DNA of 64,000 bases, taken from NCBI GenBank assembly GCA_028869185.1, contig JAGWTA010000002.1:124001-188000 (forward strand), read 5' to 3'. The translations under genes were made by a program, and so were the position numbers. This stretch comes from Hyphomicrobiales bacterium (GTDB taxonomy: Bacteria > Pseudomonadota > Alphaproteobacteria > Rhizobiales > Beijerinckiaceae). Shown piece by piece: positions 17,664 through 26,343 of the stretch. Numbering within the stretch: position 1 is the first letter of the stretch; every line of letters begins with the position of its first letter. The notes beneath the pieces are model-generated. The model worked only from the letters and a program-made list of their open reading frames with translations. It made no database searches and was not told the origin of the DNA.

Positions 17664-18299
17664 TCACCAGCGCAGCAACCGCCCCGCAAGCGCGCCCGCA
17701 ACGCCCATCGCCAGCGCCGCGGCGCCATACCAGGCCGCCATGAACAGCGCCGAATCCTCGGGGCAATGCAACGCATAGATCGTCGCGCCGACGCCCGCGG
17801 CGGCGAGGCCCGCAACAAAGCCCGAAAGGCGGGGATTTTCCGAAGCGCCGTTTTTGAGCCCGTGAATCAACGCGGCGAACGGCAGAACCGATAGCGCGAC
17901 GATCAGCGCGGAACAGACCGAGCTGGTGCGACCGAACAGACGCGCGCGCCAGTCGGCAAGGCCGTGAAGACCAAAATCGATACCCAGCAACAGCAGCAGC
18001 ACGGCCAGCGGCGTGAACAGCAAAAACAGCGCCAGCCCATGCGGCGCCCCCGGGCGCGCAAGGCGCAAGGCCGCAACGACGCCGAAAAAGGCCAGCGGCG
18101 CGGTGACGCAGATTTTGATCGCCGTCGAAACGGCCACCGCATGCGTCGTCAAGCCGGCGCGCAGACCAAGCGTCGCATAAAACGTCAGACCGGCGACGAC
18201 AGCCGCGCCCGCAAGGCCCAGCAGCGTCGAGCGCTCGATAACGCCGCGTTCGACCGCCTCGTCGCCGGCCAGGGCTTTGATGAAATCATCCGTCTTCAT
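17664..18299 (-). CDS. nrsF: NrsF family anti-sigma factor (DUF1109)
   Basis: An inner-membrane protein of 211 residues with six predicted membrane helices after a short cytoplasmic N-terminus ([13 protein letters not shown]). This arrangement is DUF1109/NrsF, the anti-sigma partner of SigF in Caulobacter. It overlaps the sigma gene by ATGA (18296-18299), the usual sigma/anti-sigma coupling. Two cysteines (C-V in KICVTA and CPEDSA near the C-terminus) may be relevant because NrsF signalling in Caulobacter depends on cysteines. Inferred job: hold the sigma factor at the membrane until metal or oxidant stress. Confidence 0.88.
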   Translation of the reverse strand: MKTDDFIKALAGDEAVERGVIERSTLLGLAGAAVVAGLTFYATLGLRAGLTTHAVAVSTAIKICVTAPLAFFGVVAALRLARPGAPHGLALFLLFTPLAVLLLLLGIDFGLHGLADWRARLFGRTSSVCSALIVALSVLPFAALIHGLKNGASENPRLSGFVAGLAAAGVGATIYALHCPEDSALFMAAWYGAAALAMGVAGALAGRLLRW

Positions 18300-18838
18300 A
18301 CGTCGCTGCTCCGATACAAAGCCGCCAGTTGCTTCAGCGCCCTGTGCAGGACGACGCGCACGGCGCCTTCGCTCATCTCCAGTTGCGCGCCAACCTCGCG
18401 GGCGCTTTTCCCTTCGATCGACATGCCATGCACAACCGCGCGCGCGCGCGGATTGAGCCGCTCCATCAACCGCTCGGCGTCGCCGCGTTCGCTTTCGGCG
18501 GCGGCGGGCGCAGCGAGCGCATCCGAAAAATCCTCGATGTCGACATGTGTCGCCCGGCCGCGACGGCGCAGCATGTCGATCGCCTTGTAGCGGGCCACCG
18601 CCATCGCCCAGGGCGCAAATGGCAAAGCAGGGTCCCAGGTGTGGCGCTTGACATGCACCGCGAGCAGGATTTCCTGCACTGCGTCCTCGACATCGAGCTC
18701 GCTGCGGCCTGCGCGCGCATAAATTCGCCGGACCGCGCCACGACAGGCGCCCGCGAGATCGGCCAGCAGCCTGCGGTAAGCGGCCTCGTCGCCTGCCAGC
18801 GCAGCGCGCATGTGATCGTCCCACTCGTCACGACCCAC
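18296..18838 (-). CDS. sigF: ECF sigma factor (SigF type)
   Basis: A 180-residue sigma-70 family ECF protein with region 2 ([17 protein letters not shown] ... [12 protein letters not shown]) and region 4 ([19 protein letters not shown]-like helix-turn-helix, residues about 120-175). It is the first gene of the sigF-nrsF operon and diverges from the bufferin operon. A GTAACG-N16-CGAA promoter lies directly before it, so it probably activates itself. The neighbouring anti-sigma is DUF1109, which assigns it to the SigF group known from Caulobacter, where it responds to heavy-metal stress. Confidence 0.9.
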   Translation of the reverse strand: MGRDEWDDHMRAALAGDEAAYRRLLADLAGACRGAVRRIYARAGRSELDVEDAVQEILLAVHVKRHTWDPALPFAPWAMAVARYKAIDMLRRRGRATHVDIEDFSDALAAPAAAESERGDAERLMERLNPRARAVVHGMSIEGKSAREVGAQLEMSEGAVRVVLHRALKQLAALYRSSDV

Positions 18839-18865
18839 GTCGGCCGCTCCACATACGATCTCTCC

Positions 18866-18891
18866 TTCGCCGCAAGCGCTTCGTTCGTTAC
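18866..18891 (-). promoter_or_regulatory. SigF-type promoter of sigF-nrsF
   Basis: Read on the minus strand, GTAACG (18891-18886), 16 bases, then CGAA (18869-18866). This is the -35/-10 layout described for Caulobacter sigF targets (GTAACC-N16-CGAA). A start near 18859 gives a leader of about 20 bases. Confidence 0.8.
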
Positions 18892-18934
18892 GCGACGCAA
18901 TACAAATTTCTTCCTAGCCGATTTCGTCGGCCCT

Positions 18935-18960
18935 GTAACGCCGGCCGCCTTTCTCCCGAA
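18935..18960 (+). promoter_or_regulatory. SigF-type promoter of the bufferin operon
   Basis: GTAACG (18935-18940), 16 bases, CGAA (18957-18960). It has the same spacing and letters as the divergent element before sigF. Expected transcription start is near 18967, about 36 bases before the bufferin start codon. Confidence 0.82.
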
Positions 18961-19002
18961 CACCGCCATGAGCCGCATGGCGCGGCCCAAAAGGAGATGA
19001 AG

Positions 19003-19287
19003 ATGGATCGTCGCACACTCTCGCTCGCGCTTGCCGCCGCGCTTGCGTCATCGCTTGCCGCCGCGGCTCCGGCCGCCGCCGCCGAAACCGAACAATGCTA
19101 CGGCGTCGCGCTGAAAGGCCACAATGATTGCAAGGCGGGCCCCGGCACGACCTGCGCCGGCACCTCGCGGATCGACTATCAGGCCGACGCCTGGAAATCC
19201 GTCCCCAAGGGCAGCTGCGAACAAATGGCCTCGAAAACGTCGCCGACCGGCCACGGCCAGCTCGCCGCCTTCAAGCCCAAGGGCTGA
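19003..19287 (+). CDS. bufA1: Bufferin-type RiPP precursor (DUF2282)
   Basis: A 94-residue exported peptide with an Ala-rich Sec signal ([14 protein letters not shown]..., cleavage near AAA-ET) followed by a DUF2282 core with exactly four cysteines: [19 protein letters not shown] and KGSCEQM. In Caulobacter, homologous bufferins are made by a DUF692 oxidase that converts cysteines to thiooxazoles, and they bind copper. The start is decided by AAGGAG (18991-18996): it abuts the ATG at 18997 but lies six bases before the ATG at 19003. The product is expected in the periplasm. Confidence 0.9.
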   Translation: MDRRTLSLALAAALASSLAAAAPAAAAETEQCYGVALKGHNDCKAGPGTTCAGTSRIDYQADAWKSVPKGSCEQMASKTSPTGHGQLAAFKPKG

Positions 19288-19293
19288 ACCGCC

Positions 19294-20196
19294 ATGATGC
19301 GCGCGCAACCCCGGCCCTTCCCCGTCTCGCGCGCCGCAGGCGCCCGCGCTTTGCCCAAAAGCGCGGGCGTCGGCCTCAAGCCGCAACACGGCGAAGCGCT
19401 GTTGCGCGAAAGACCGAAGCTCGGCTTCCTCGAAGTGCACGCGGAAAATTACTTCGGCGCCGGCGGACCGCCGCATGCGCTGCTGACCGCCCTGCGCGAC
19501 ATTTATCCGCTGTCCATACACGGCGTTGGCCTGTCGATCGGCGGCGAGGGCCCGCTCGATGAAAGTCACCTCGATGCGCTCGCCGCGCTGCTGGCGCGTT
19601 ACGAGCCTGCGCTTTTTTCCGAACATCTCGCATGGTCGACGCATGACGGCGTCTATTTCAACGACCTGCTTCCGGTCGCCTACAACAAAGCGACGCTGAC
19701 GCGCGTCTGCGCGCATATCGATCACGCGCAAAACCGTCTGAAGCGGCCGTTGCTGCTTGAAAATCCGTCAACCTATGTCGCGTTTTGCGCAAGCGACATG
19801 GACGAGGTCGACTTCATCGCCGCCGTCGCAAAAAACACTGGCTGCGGCCTGCTGCTCGATGTGAACAATGTCATGGTGAGCTGCGTCAATCACGGGCGCG
19901 ATCCTTACGCCTATATCGACGCGCTTCCAATCGACGCGGTCGCGGAAATTCATCTGGCCGGTTATGCGCAGGATCGCGATTCGCTCGGCGCCCGCCTGCT
20001 CATCGACGCCCATGGCGCGCCCGTCGCCGACGATGTATGGCGCCTTTACGCCCATGCGATTGCGCGCGCCGGCGCCATGCCGACGCTGATCGAATGGGAC
20101 AACGACGTTCCCGATCTGCCCCGCCTTCTCGATGAGGCGCAGCGCGCCGACGCCACGATGGCGGCGCGCGCGGCGCACGAAACGAGCGCGGCATGA
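19294..20196 (+). CDS. bufB: DUF692 multinuclear iron oxidase BufB
   Basis: TIM-barrel enzyme of the MNIO (DUF692/MbnB-like) family, 300 residues. Likely iron ligands are spread in the expected order: SIHGVGLS, SEHLAW, LLLENPS, LLDVNNV, AEIHLAGY, IDAHGAPV and TLIEWDNDV. These enzymes oxidise cysteines of a precursor peptide using iron and oxygen; here the substrate is the four-cysteine peptide encoded just upstream. Seven bases separate the two genes, and the stop overlaps the start of the DUF2063 partner. The protein has no export signal, so modification would happen in the cytoplasm before secretion. Confidence 0.93.
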   Translation: MMRAQPRPFPVSRAAGARALPKSAGVGLKPQHGEALLRERPKLGFLEVHAENYFGAGGPPHALLTALRDIYPLSIHGVGLSIGGEGPLDESHLDALAALLARYEPALFSEHLAWSTHDGVYFNDLLPVAYNKATLTRVCAHIDHAQNRLKRPLLLENPSTYVAFCASDMDEVDFIAAVAKNTGCGLLLDVNNVMVSCVNHGRDPYAYIDALPIDAVAEIHLAGYAQDRDSLGARLLIDAHGAPVADDVWRLYAHAIARAGAMPTLIEWDNDVPDLPRLLDEAQRADATMAARAAHETSAA

Positions 20197-20945
20197 ACGG
20201 CGCCATCGCCCGCAGCTTGCGCGAAAGCGCAGCGCCCGCCCCGCACGGCCTTGCGACATGGAACGGCTCGGCGCCAGAACAGCGTTTCGCGATTTACCGC
20301 AACAATGTCGTCGTCTCGCTCTGCGACGCGCTCGCTGCGAAATTTCCGTTGCTTCAGAAAATGGTCGGCGACGATTATTTCCGCGCGCTGGCGCGCGCCT
20401 TCATGGCGCAGACCATGCCGACCAAACCGCGCCTTGCGCTTTACGGCGACGGTTTCGCCGACTTTTTGGCGAACTTTCCGCCGCTGGAGCGCTGGCCCTA
20501 TCTCGCCGATATCGCCCGGCTCGAAGCCGCGCGCCTCGACGCCTATCACGCCGCCGACGCGCGCCCGCTCGCTGCGCACGATTTTGCCGGGATCGACGCT
20601 CTGCCGGACGCGCGTCTTCAGATGCATCCCAGCCTGCATCTCCTCAGTTCGCCCTTCGCTATTCTCACCATCGCACAAACGCTCGAAAGCGGCGGCGATT
20701 GCGCGGCGATCGATCCCTTTGAAGGTCAGCGCGTGATCGTCGTGCGTCCGCAAGGCATCGTTCGCATGTTCGCCGTAGCCCCTGCAACGCTTGCTTGCAT
20801 CGCAGCGTTGCAAGAGGGCGCAACCATCGCAAAAGCCGCCGCATGCGCGCAAAACGTCGACGTTTCCTTCGATGTCGGCGCAGCCTTTCACCTTATCGTC
20901 GCGCAAGGTCTTGCCGCGGCGATCTTTCCGGAGAAAACGCCATGA
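20193..20945 (+). CDS. bufC: DUF2063 partner protein BufC
   Basis: A 250-residue cytoplasmic protein with the N-terminal DUF2063 domain, recognised by RFAIYRNNVVVSLCDALAAKFP and by the aromatic-rich helix QKMVGDDYFRALARAF. In MNIO systems this domain accompanies the oxidase and is thought to present the precursor peptide to it. The C-terminal 100 residues form the winged part typical of longer members. It overlaps bufB by ATGA and the DoxX gene in the same way. Confidence 0.9.
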   Translation: MNGAIARSLRESAAPAPHGLATWNGSAPEQRFAIYRNNVVVSLCDALAAKFPLLQKMVGDDYFRALARAFMAQTMPTKPRLALYGDGFADFLANFPPLERWPYLADIARLEAARLDAYHAADARPLAAHDFAGIDALPDARLQMHPSLHLLSSPFAILTIAQTLESGGDCAAIDPFEGQRVIVVRPQGIVRMFAVAPATLACIAALQEGATIAKAAACAQNVDVSFDVGAAFHLIVAQGLAAAIFPEKTP

Positions 20946-21430
20946 CAGCCTTCCGTGCGCCAGGCCCGCTGGGATTGCTCGACCCCCTGCTGACGAAAGT
21001 TCCCGCCGACGCCATCGCATTGCTCGCGCGCTTTTCCATTGCGGCCGTCTTCTGGAAATCCGGCCAGACCAAAGTGACCGGCCTTGCGATCGATCTGATC
21101 GACGGAACGTTCCACCTCGGCTGGCCGCATCTTTCTCCAGGCGCGGTCGATCTGTTCCGCACCGAATACAAGCTGCCGTTGCTGTCGCCCGAAATCGCTG
21201 CGCCGCTAGCGGCGAGCGCCGAACATGTCTTCCCGATCCTGCTGCTCATCGGCCTCGCAACGCGTCTGTCCGCAGCGGCGCTTTTGTGCATGACGGCGGT
21301 CATCGAGATATTCGTTTATCCCGACGCCTACCCAACGCATGGCGTGTGGGCTGTCTGCCTGCTCTTTCTCATGAAGTATGGCGCGGGCGCCTTCTCGCTC
21401 GACAATCTGATGGGCGGCGGGCGCAATTGA
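20942..21430 (+). CDS. DoxX family membrane protein of the bufferin operon
   Basis: A 162-residue protein with four hydrophobic segments and the DoxX/SURF4-type opening LLARFSIAAVFWKSGQTKVTG. DoxX genes close many DUF2282-DUF692-DUF2063 operons. A role in peptide redox state or membrane handling is suggested in the literature only by association, and I add nothing firmer. It ends four bases before the convergent vWA/amidotransferase-like gene. Confidence 0.88.
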   Translation: MTAFRAPGPLGLLDPLLTKVPADAIALLARFSIAAVFWKSGQTKVTGLAIDLIDGTFHLGWPHLSPGAVDLFRTEYKLPLLSPEIAAPLAASAEHVFPILLLIGLATRLSAAALLCMTAVIEIFVYPDAYPTHGVWAVCLLFLMKYGAGAFSLDNLMGGGRN

Positions 21431-21434
21431 GCGC

Positions 21435-23519
21435 TTACGTCCTGCGGAAGCTTTCCACGATCCATCCGCCGAGAATGGCCGCTAGCAGCAGCACAAGCGC
21501 AAGCGCGCCAAGCGCAAGCGGCGTTGCGGCGACGCCGCGCGCGACGCTCGTCTGCGTTCGCCGGACGCCGATCCAGTCCGATCCGCCATAAATCGAGCCC
21601 GGCTGCACGGCGGCGACGCGCGGCACGGCGATTGCGCCCTGATCGCCCGCCGCGATACGGCGGATCGTGCCGCCGCTCGCCTCGGCGATGGGCGCGAGCA
21701 GATCGAGCGTCGAGACCACATTCTGAAACTCGCGGGGATTGTCGGGGCCGACATTCACCAGCACCGACAAGGCGCCGGACGACAAACGGTGCAGGCCCAT
21801 TTCCTTCGCCTGCCAATGCCCGCGATCAAGGCCAGGTTCTGCATTGGCGAGCGTAAGCTCGTCGCGCGCGCCGGACGGCGCAACGATCGTGACGGGCTCG
21901 ACCGTATCCTTCAGCGTCTGCCGCTCTACCGTCAGATCGCGCCCGCGCGCCCGCGCCCGCAGCGCTTCTTCTTCGAGATCGGGCTCTTTCATCATCCAGT
22001 GCGCAAGGCGCCGCATGAGATCGAGATAAGGCCCCCCGCCCTGATAGCCGCGCGCCCAAAGCCACATCTGGTCGGTCAGCAATTCGGCGACGCGCCCCTT
22101 GCCTTCGCGCGAGAGAACGAGCAGCGGCTTGCCGCCGGCCCCGTTCATCACCGCGACGCCGCGCGTCGTCTCCGCATTCACGAGGCGGAACCAGTCGCTC
22201 CATTGCGGCGGCTCGCTCGCCGAACCCGGCAGAGCGCGCGTCACCGGATGCTTGCGGCCTATATCCGAAACATGAGCGCGAAACGCGCGTTCGGTGAGCG
22301 AGCCTTGCGGCGCAGCGGGCGTGATCTTGCCGAGCGGCGAGTTGAAAATGCCGTCAGCGGTCGCAAAATCGGGCCCGGCCGCGATCAGCAGCGCGCCGCC
22401 GTCCTGCACATAACGAACGATATTTTCCAGATAGACGGATGGCAGAATGCTCTGGTTCGAATAGCGGTCGAAAATGATGAGATCGAAATCCTTGATCTTG
22501 CGCCCGAACAAATCGGCTGTCGGGAAAGCGATCAGCGCGAGTTCGCTGATCGGCGTTCCGTCCTGCTTTTCCGGCGGACGCAGGATCGTGAAATGCACGA
22601 GATCGACATTGGCGTCCGAGCGCAGGAGATTGCGCCAGGCGCGCTCGCCCGCATGCGGCTCTCCCGACACGAGCAGAACCTTCAGCTTGTCGCGCACGCC
22701 GTCAATCGTCAGCACGGCGCGGTTGTTCAGCGCAGTGAGTTCGCCAGGCAGCGGATCGACTTCGAGCTCGACGACATTGGGGCCGCCATGGTCGATCTTG
22801 ACGCGCACGGCGGTCTTTTCGCCGGGAATGGCGCGCAAGGTCGCGACGTCGGCGCCGTCGCGCCGCACGTGGACGAGAGCAGGCTCCGCCCCCGCGCGCG
22901 TATCGATCACCCGCGCCTCGATCACAAGCTCTTTGCCGACGATGCCGAAACGCGGCGCCTCGACCAGTTCGATGCGCCGGTCGATCTCGCCTTCGCGCCC
23001 AGTAACCAGCACATGCAGCGGCGCCCTGAAGCCGAGCTTGTCGACGCTTTCGGGAATGTCGTGCACCACGCCATCGGTCACCATCAAAACGGCGCCGAGC
23101 CTTTCGGGCGGCACATCCGCCAGTCCGCTCGCCAGCGCCGCGAACAATTTGGTTCCGTCGGAGTCAGGGCCATCGCGCGCGCTGTCGATGACGCGCAGAT
23201 CGATATCGCCAAGCGCGCCGATGCGTTTTTCAAGCTCGGCGCGCGCTGCTTCCATCTGCTTTGTGCGCTCGCCCAGCGTCTGGCTGCCGGAATGATCGAG
23301 CACGAGCGCCACAATGTCGCGCAGCGCCTCGCGATCCTCGCGCACAAGCGAAGGACCGGACAGGCCAAACAGCAGCAGCCCGAGCCCCGCCGCGCGCAGC
23401 ATGGCTCCGGGGCGGCGCGCCCAGATCGACAAGGCGACGGCGAGCGCGCCCGCGACCGCCAAGGCGATCAACGCCCAATACGGCAGGAGCGGCGCGAACG
23501 AGAGCGAATATTCGCGCAT
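21435..23519 (-). CDS. Membrane protein with vWA and class-I glutamine amidotransferase-like domains
   Basis: A 694-residue protein, last gene of the MoxR operon. Two N-terminal helices (about 13-31 and 40-58) and one at the C-terminus (about 665-688) anchor it, so the middle is periplasmic or cytoplasmic depending on topology. After the second helix comes a vWA-like region with an intact MIDAS pattern (DHSGS, about 73-77; VTDG later). Residues about 330-520 form a glutamine-amidotransferase-like fold (LIIFDRYSNQSILP, GGALLIAAGPDFA) that seems to lack a catalytic Cys-His-Glu triad. One base separates it from the preceding stop. Function unknown. Confidence 0.8.
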   Translation of the reverse strand: MREYSLSFAPLLPYWALIALAVAGALAVALSIWARRPGAMLRAAGLGLLLFGLSGPSLVREDREALRDIVALVLDHSGSQTLGERTKQMEAARAELEKRIGALGDIDLRVIDSARDGPDSDGTKLFAALASGLADVPPERLGAVLMVTDGVVHDIPESVDKLGFRAPLHVLVTGREGEIDRRIELVEAPRFGIVGKELVIEARVIDTRAGAEPALVHVRRDGADVATLRAIPGEKTAVRVKIDHGGPNVVELEVDPLPGELTALNNRAVLTIDGVRDKLKVLLVSGEPHAGERAWRNLLRSDANVDLVHFTILRPPEKQDGTPISELALIAFPTADLFGRKIKDFDLIIFDRYSNQSILPSVYLENIVRYVQDGGALLIAAGPDFATADGIFNSPLGKITPAAPQGSLTERAFRAHVSDIGRKHPVTRALPGSASEPPQWSDWFRLVNAETTRGVAVMNGAGGKPLLVLSREGKGRVAELLTDQMWLWARGYQGGGPYLDLMRRLAHWMMKEPDLEEEALRARARGRDLTVERQTLKDTVEPVTIVAPSGARDELTLANAEPGLDRGHWQAKEMGLHRLSSGALSVLVNVGPDNPREFQNVVSTLDLLAPIAEASGGTIRRIAAGDQGAIAVPRVAAVQPGSIYGGSDWIGVRRTQTSVARGVAATPLALGALALVLLLAAILGGWIVESFRRT

Positions 23520-23520
23520 C

Positions 23521-26343
23521 TCAATGCCCCAGTCGTTGCAGCAGATCCCGCACGTGCACCTGGTCGGCCTTGTAATTGCCTGTCAGCGTATACATCACGA
23601 GATTGACGCCGCCGCGCAGCGCCAGTTCGCGCTGGCGCGCTCCACCCGGTTCCAGCGGGTACATCGGCTCGCCATTGGCGTCGCTCGCCCAGGCGGCGGC
23701 CAGATCGTTGGAGACGATGATGATCGGCGAAACGCCGTCGCCGGCGCGCGCGGGGCGATTGGCCTCGCCCGGAGTCTCCGGCGGCAACGCCTCGATCCAT
23801 GTTCGCCCGGTTGTGGTGCGGCCATAAAATTCGTCGATCAGATAAAATGTCTTCGTCACGACATGATCGCGCGGCACGGGTTCGAGACCGGGAATGTCGA
23901 CGCCCTCCAGCAACTGCCGCAACCAGCGCTGCTCGGGCGTCGCAGCGCCATTGGCGCGCGCACTCTGCGCATCGCGCGTATCGAACACGACCGTTCCGCC
24001 CTGCTTCATGAAAGCGGCGATTTTCAGCGCCGCCTCGCGTGGCGGCTGAGGCCGCGAGGCGACGATTGGCCAATAGATCAGCGGATAGAACACAAGCTCG
24101 TCGCGCGCCGGATCGACGCCAACCGGCGCGCCCGGTTGCAGCGAGGTGCGCTGCGCCAGAACGCGGCTCAGCGTTTCAAGCCCGGCCTTGCTTGCGGCGT
24201 CCGCCCGCGCATCGCCCGTGACGACATAGGCGAGCCGCGTCGTCAGCGCTGCTTCAATATCGCGACGCGTCGGCTGCGCCTTTTGCGTCTGCGCGGGCGC
24301 CGCCTGCGGCGCCTTTTGCGCATGCGCATCGCGCGGGGCGACCAAAAGGAGCGCGCCGCACGCAATCACGATGGCGCTTGTCGCAGCGCGTCGCGAAAGG
24401 CGCGGCAGGGCGCCGCCAAGCCAGAGCGAGGCGAATGCGTCGATCACGAACAGCGCGAAGGCCAGCGCCAGCAAAGGCGCGCGCAAATCGATCGGCTCGG
24501 CCGCCTCCAGCGCGAGCCGCTGCGCCTTGAGGCCTGAAAAGTCCGCGCTCGTCAGCGTCGCATCGGGCGCCAGCGCATTGACGGCCATCAGCGCATCGGG
24601 CGCCCCGTAATATCCCGGCGGATGGGCGGCGTCGCCGGCCCCGGCATAGTCGGCGGCGATGGGCTTGGCGGTCGCCGAAGGACTGCCAAGCGCGCCAAAA
24701 CCGTCGAGCAGCTTTTGCGGCGCGAGCGTCTGCGCCCTTGCGCGACTTTCCTCGCCCGCGCCCGACAACGCATCCGGCGCCGCGACATTCTGCCCCGCCA
24801 TGTCGACAATCCGCCGCAACATTTCCGGAAAGAGTCCGGACAGCGGCAGGTTCGACCACGTGGTGTCCGCCGTCATGTGAAACAGCACGAGCAACCCGCG
24901 ACCGCGCCGTTCGGCTGTCACCAGCGGCGTGCTGTCGGCAAGCTGCGCCCAGGTGCGCGACGGCAATCCGGGCTCCGGCTCGGCCAGCACCTGCCGAGAA
25001 ACCGTCGCCTCGTCCGGCGTGGCGAGACCAAAAAACGGACTGGCCTTGTCGAAAGGCGCGAGTTTCTTCGGCGTTTCCCAAGAGAGCGCGCCGCCGAGCA
25101 CACGCCCGCCGCGTCGCAGACGCACCGGCGTCAGATCATCGTCGGAAGCGGCAAGCCGCGTGCCGGCGAAACGCACGATGACGCCGCCATCCTGAAGATA
25201 TTTTTCCAGCCGCTCGCGCGTCTCGCCCGGCGCAAGGCCAAGATCGGCGAGCACAAGCACATTGACGTGATCGTCGAGCAATTGTCCGATCGGATCGACG
25301 GCGTCGATACGCGGCTGACGCACGTCGGCAAAGGGCGCAATCGCTTTCACGACGTAATAATTGGGCGCAAGCAACGGCTGCGAGACGTCGGCGCTGGCGC
25401 CCGAAACAACGCCGACTGTCCGCCGTTTCCAGCGATCGTCGATCAGCGAAACGGCGCCTGCGGAGCGTTCACCCGCAATATCGAGACGCGAAACCTCGTT
25501 GCGCAACTCGACCGGCAGCTCGATGCGCGCCTTCGTTTCATTCGCAGCGCCGAAATCGAACGGCGCATCGGCCAGCGACAGGCCCTTGCGATCATATGCG
25601 CGCACGACGCCATGCTGCGCGCCGCCCGGCCCCATCCGCAACACGCGCACACTGAGCGCGCCCGCCTCGTTCTGCGCGCCCGCCAGCGCGCGCGGCGCGC
25701 GATCATCCGTCACGATATCGAGACCGCCTGCAGCATTGGCGAGCGCAGTGGCGAAATCGCGCGCGCCATTGGCTTCAAGTCCATCCGCCAGCCAGAGAAC
25801 ATGCGCATCCTTGTGCTGTCCCAGAAAGGCGCGCGCCTGATCGAGCAGCGCGGCGCGTTGCGGCAGATAGGCCTGCGGCTTCAGCGCGCGCAATTGTTCG
25901 AGCGCGGCTGCCGCGTCGGAAAGGGCGAGCGCGCGCGGCGTAGAGGCCGCCGCAAAGGCGACAGGCGCGCCGCGCCGGGCTGCGCCTTCCATGGCGCCGG
26001 CGGCGTAAGCAACGCGTTTGTCCCACGAGGAAGCGGTCGGCCAGCCATCGTCCATCAACACAAGCAACGGCCCGGCGCCGACGCCCGCAGGCGGCGGATT
26101 CCAGATCGGGCCCGCCATCGCCAGAACGGCGAGCGCGGCGATGGCGAGGCGCAACGCAATCAGCCATGGCGGCGTGCGCGCAGGCGTTTCGTCCTTGGGC
26201 GCCAGATCGCGCATCAGCCGGAACGGCGGAAAGGGAATGCGCTGCGGGCGCGGCGGCGTGATCCGCACAATCAGCCAGACGAGCGGCAGAACGACAAGGC
26301 CCGCCAGCGCCCAGGGCGCGAGAAACGCCAGCGGCAACCCCAT
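23521..26343 (-). CDS. BatA/DUF4159 membrane protein
   Basis: A 940-residue protein. Residues 1-75 are the BatA-type 'aerotolerance regulator N-terminal' domain with two helices around a PFPPFRLMRDL segment. The following vWA-like region has lost the metal site (LMDDGWPTASSW where DxSxS is expected). A third helix pair lies near residue 640-690, and the last 230 residues are DUF4159 (TTRLAYVVTGDARAD ... VFYPLIYWP ... MYTLTGNYKADQVHVRDLL). The start is ATG 26343; a GTG directly in front (26346) overlaps the DUF58 stop, so the two genes are coupled. This is the central and largest piece of the conserved alphaproteobacterial MoxR operon, whose job is unknown. Confidence 0.85.
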   Translation of the reverse strand: MGLPLAFLAPWALAGLVVLPLVWLIVRITPPRPQRIPFPPFRLMRDLAPKDETPARTPPWLIALRLAIAALAVLAMAGPIWNPPPAGVGAGPLLVLMDDGWPTASSWDKRVAYAAGAMEGAARRGAPVAFAAASTPRALALSDAAAALEQLRALKPQAYLPQRAALLDQARAFLGQHKDAHVLWLADGLEANGARDFATALANAAGGLDIVTDDRAPRALAGAQNEAGALSVRVLRMGPGGAQHGVVRAYDRKGLSLADAPFDFGAANETKARIELPVELRNEVSRLDIAGERSAGAVSLIDDRWKRRTVGVVSGASADVSQPLLAPNYYVVKAIAPFADVRQPRIDAVDPIGQLLDDHVNVLVLADLGLAPGETRERLEKYLQDGGVIVRFAGTRLAASDDDLTPVRLRRGGRVLGGALSWETPKKLAPFDKASPFFGLATPDEATVSRQVLAEPEPGLPSRTWAQLADSTPLVTAERRGRGLLVLFHMTADTTWSNLPLSGLFPEMLRRIVDMAGQNVAAPDALSGAGEESRARAQTLAPQKLLDGFGALGSPSATAKPIAADYAGAGDAAHPPGYYGAPDALMAVNALAPDATLTSADFSGLKAQRLALEAAEPIDLRAPLLALAFALFVIDAFASLWLGGALPRLSRRAATSAIVIACGALLLVAPRDAHAQKAPQAAPAQTQKAQPTRRDIEAALTTRLAYVVTGDARADAASKAGLETLSRVLAQRTSLQPGAPVGVDPARDELVFYPLIYWPIVASRPQPPREAALKIAAFMKQGGTVVFDTRDAQSARANGAATPEQRWLRQLLEGVDIPGLEPVPRDHVVTKTFYLIDEFYGRTTTGRTWIEALPPETPGEANRPARAGDGVSPIIIVSNDLAAAWASDANGEPMYPLEPGGARQRELALRGGVNLVMYTLTGNYKADQVHVRDLLQRLGH

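Noticed and set aside
18997-18999. ATG at 18997 as start of the bufferin precursor
   Set aside because: AAGGAG touches this ATG with no spacing, while the next ATG at 19003 has six bases, which works better.
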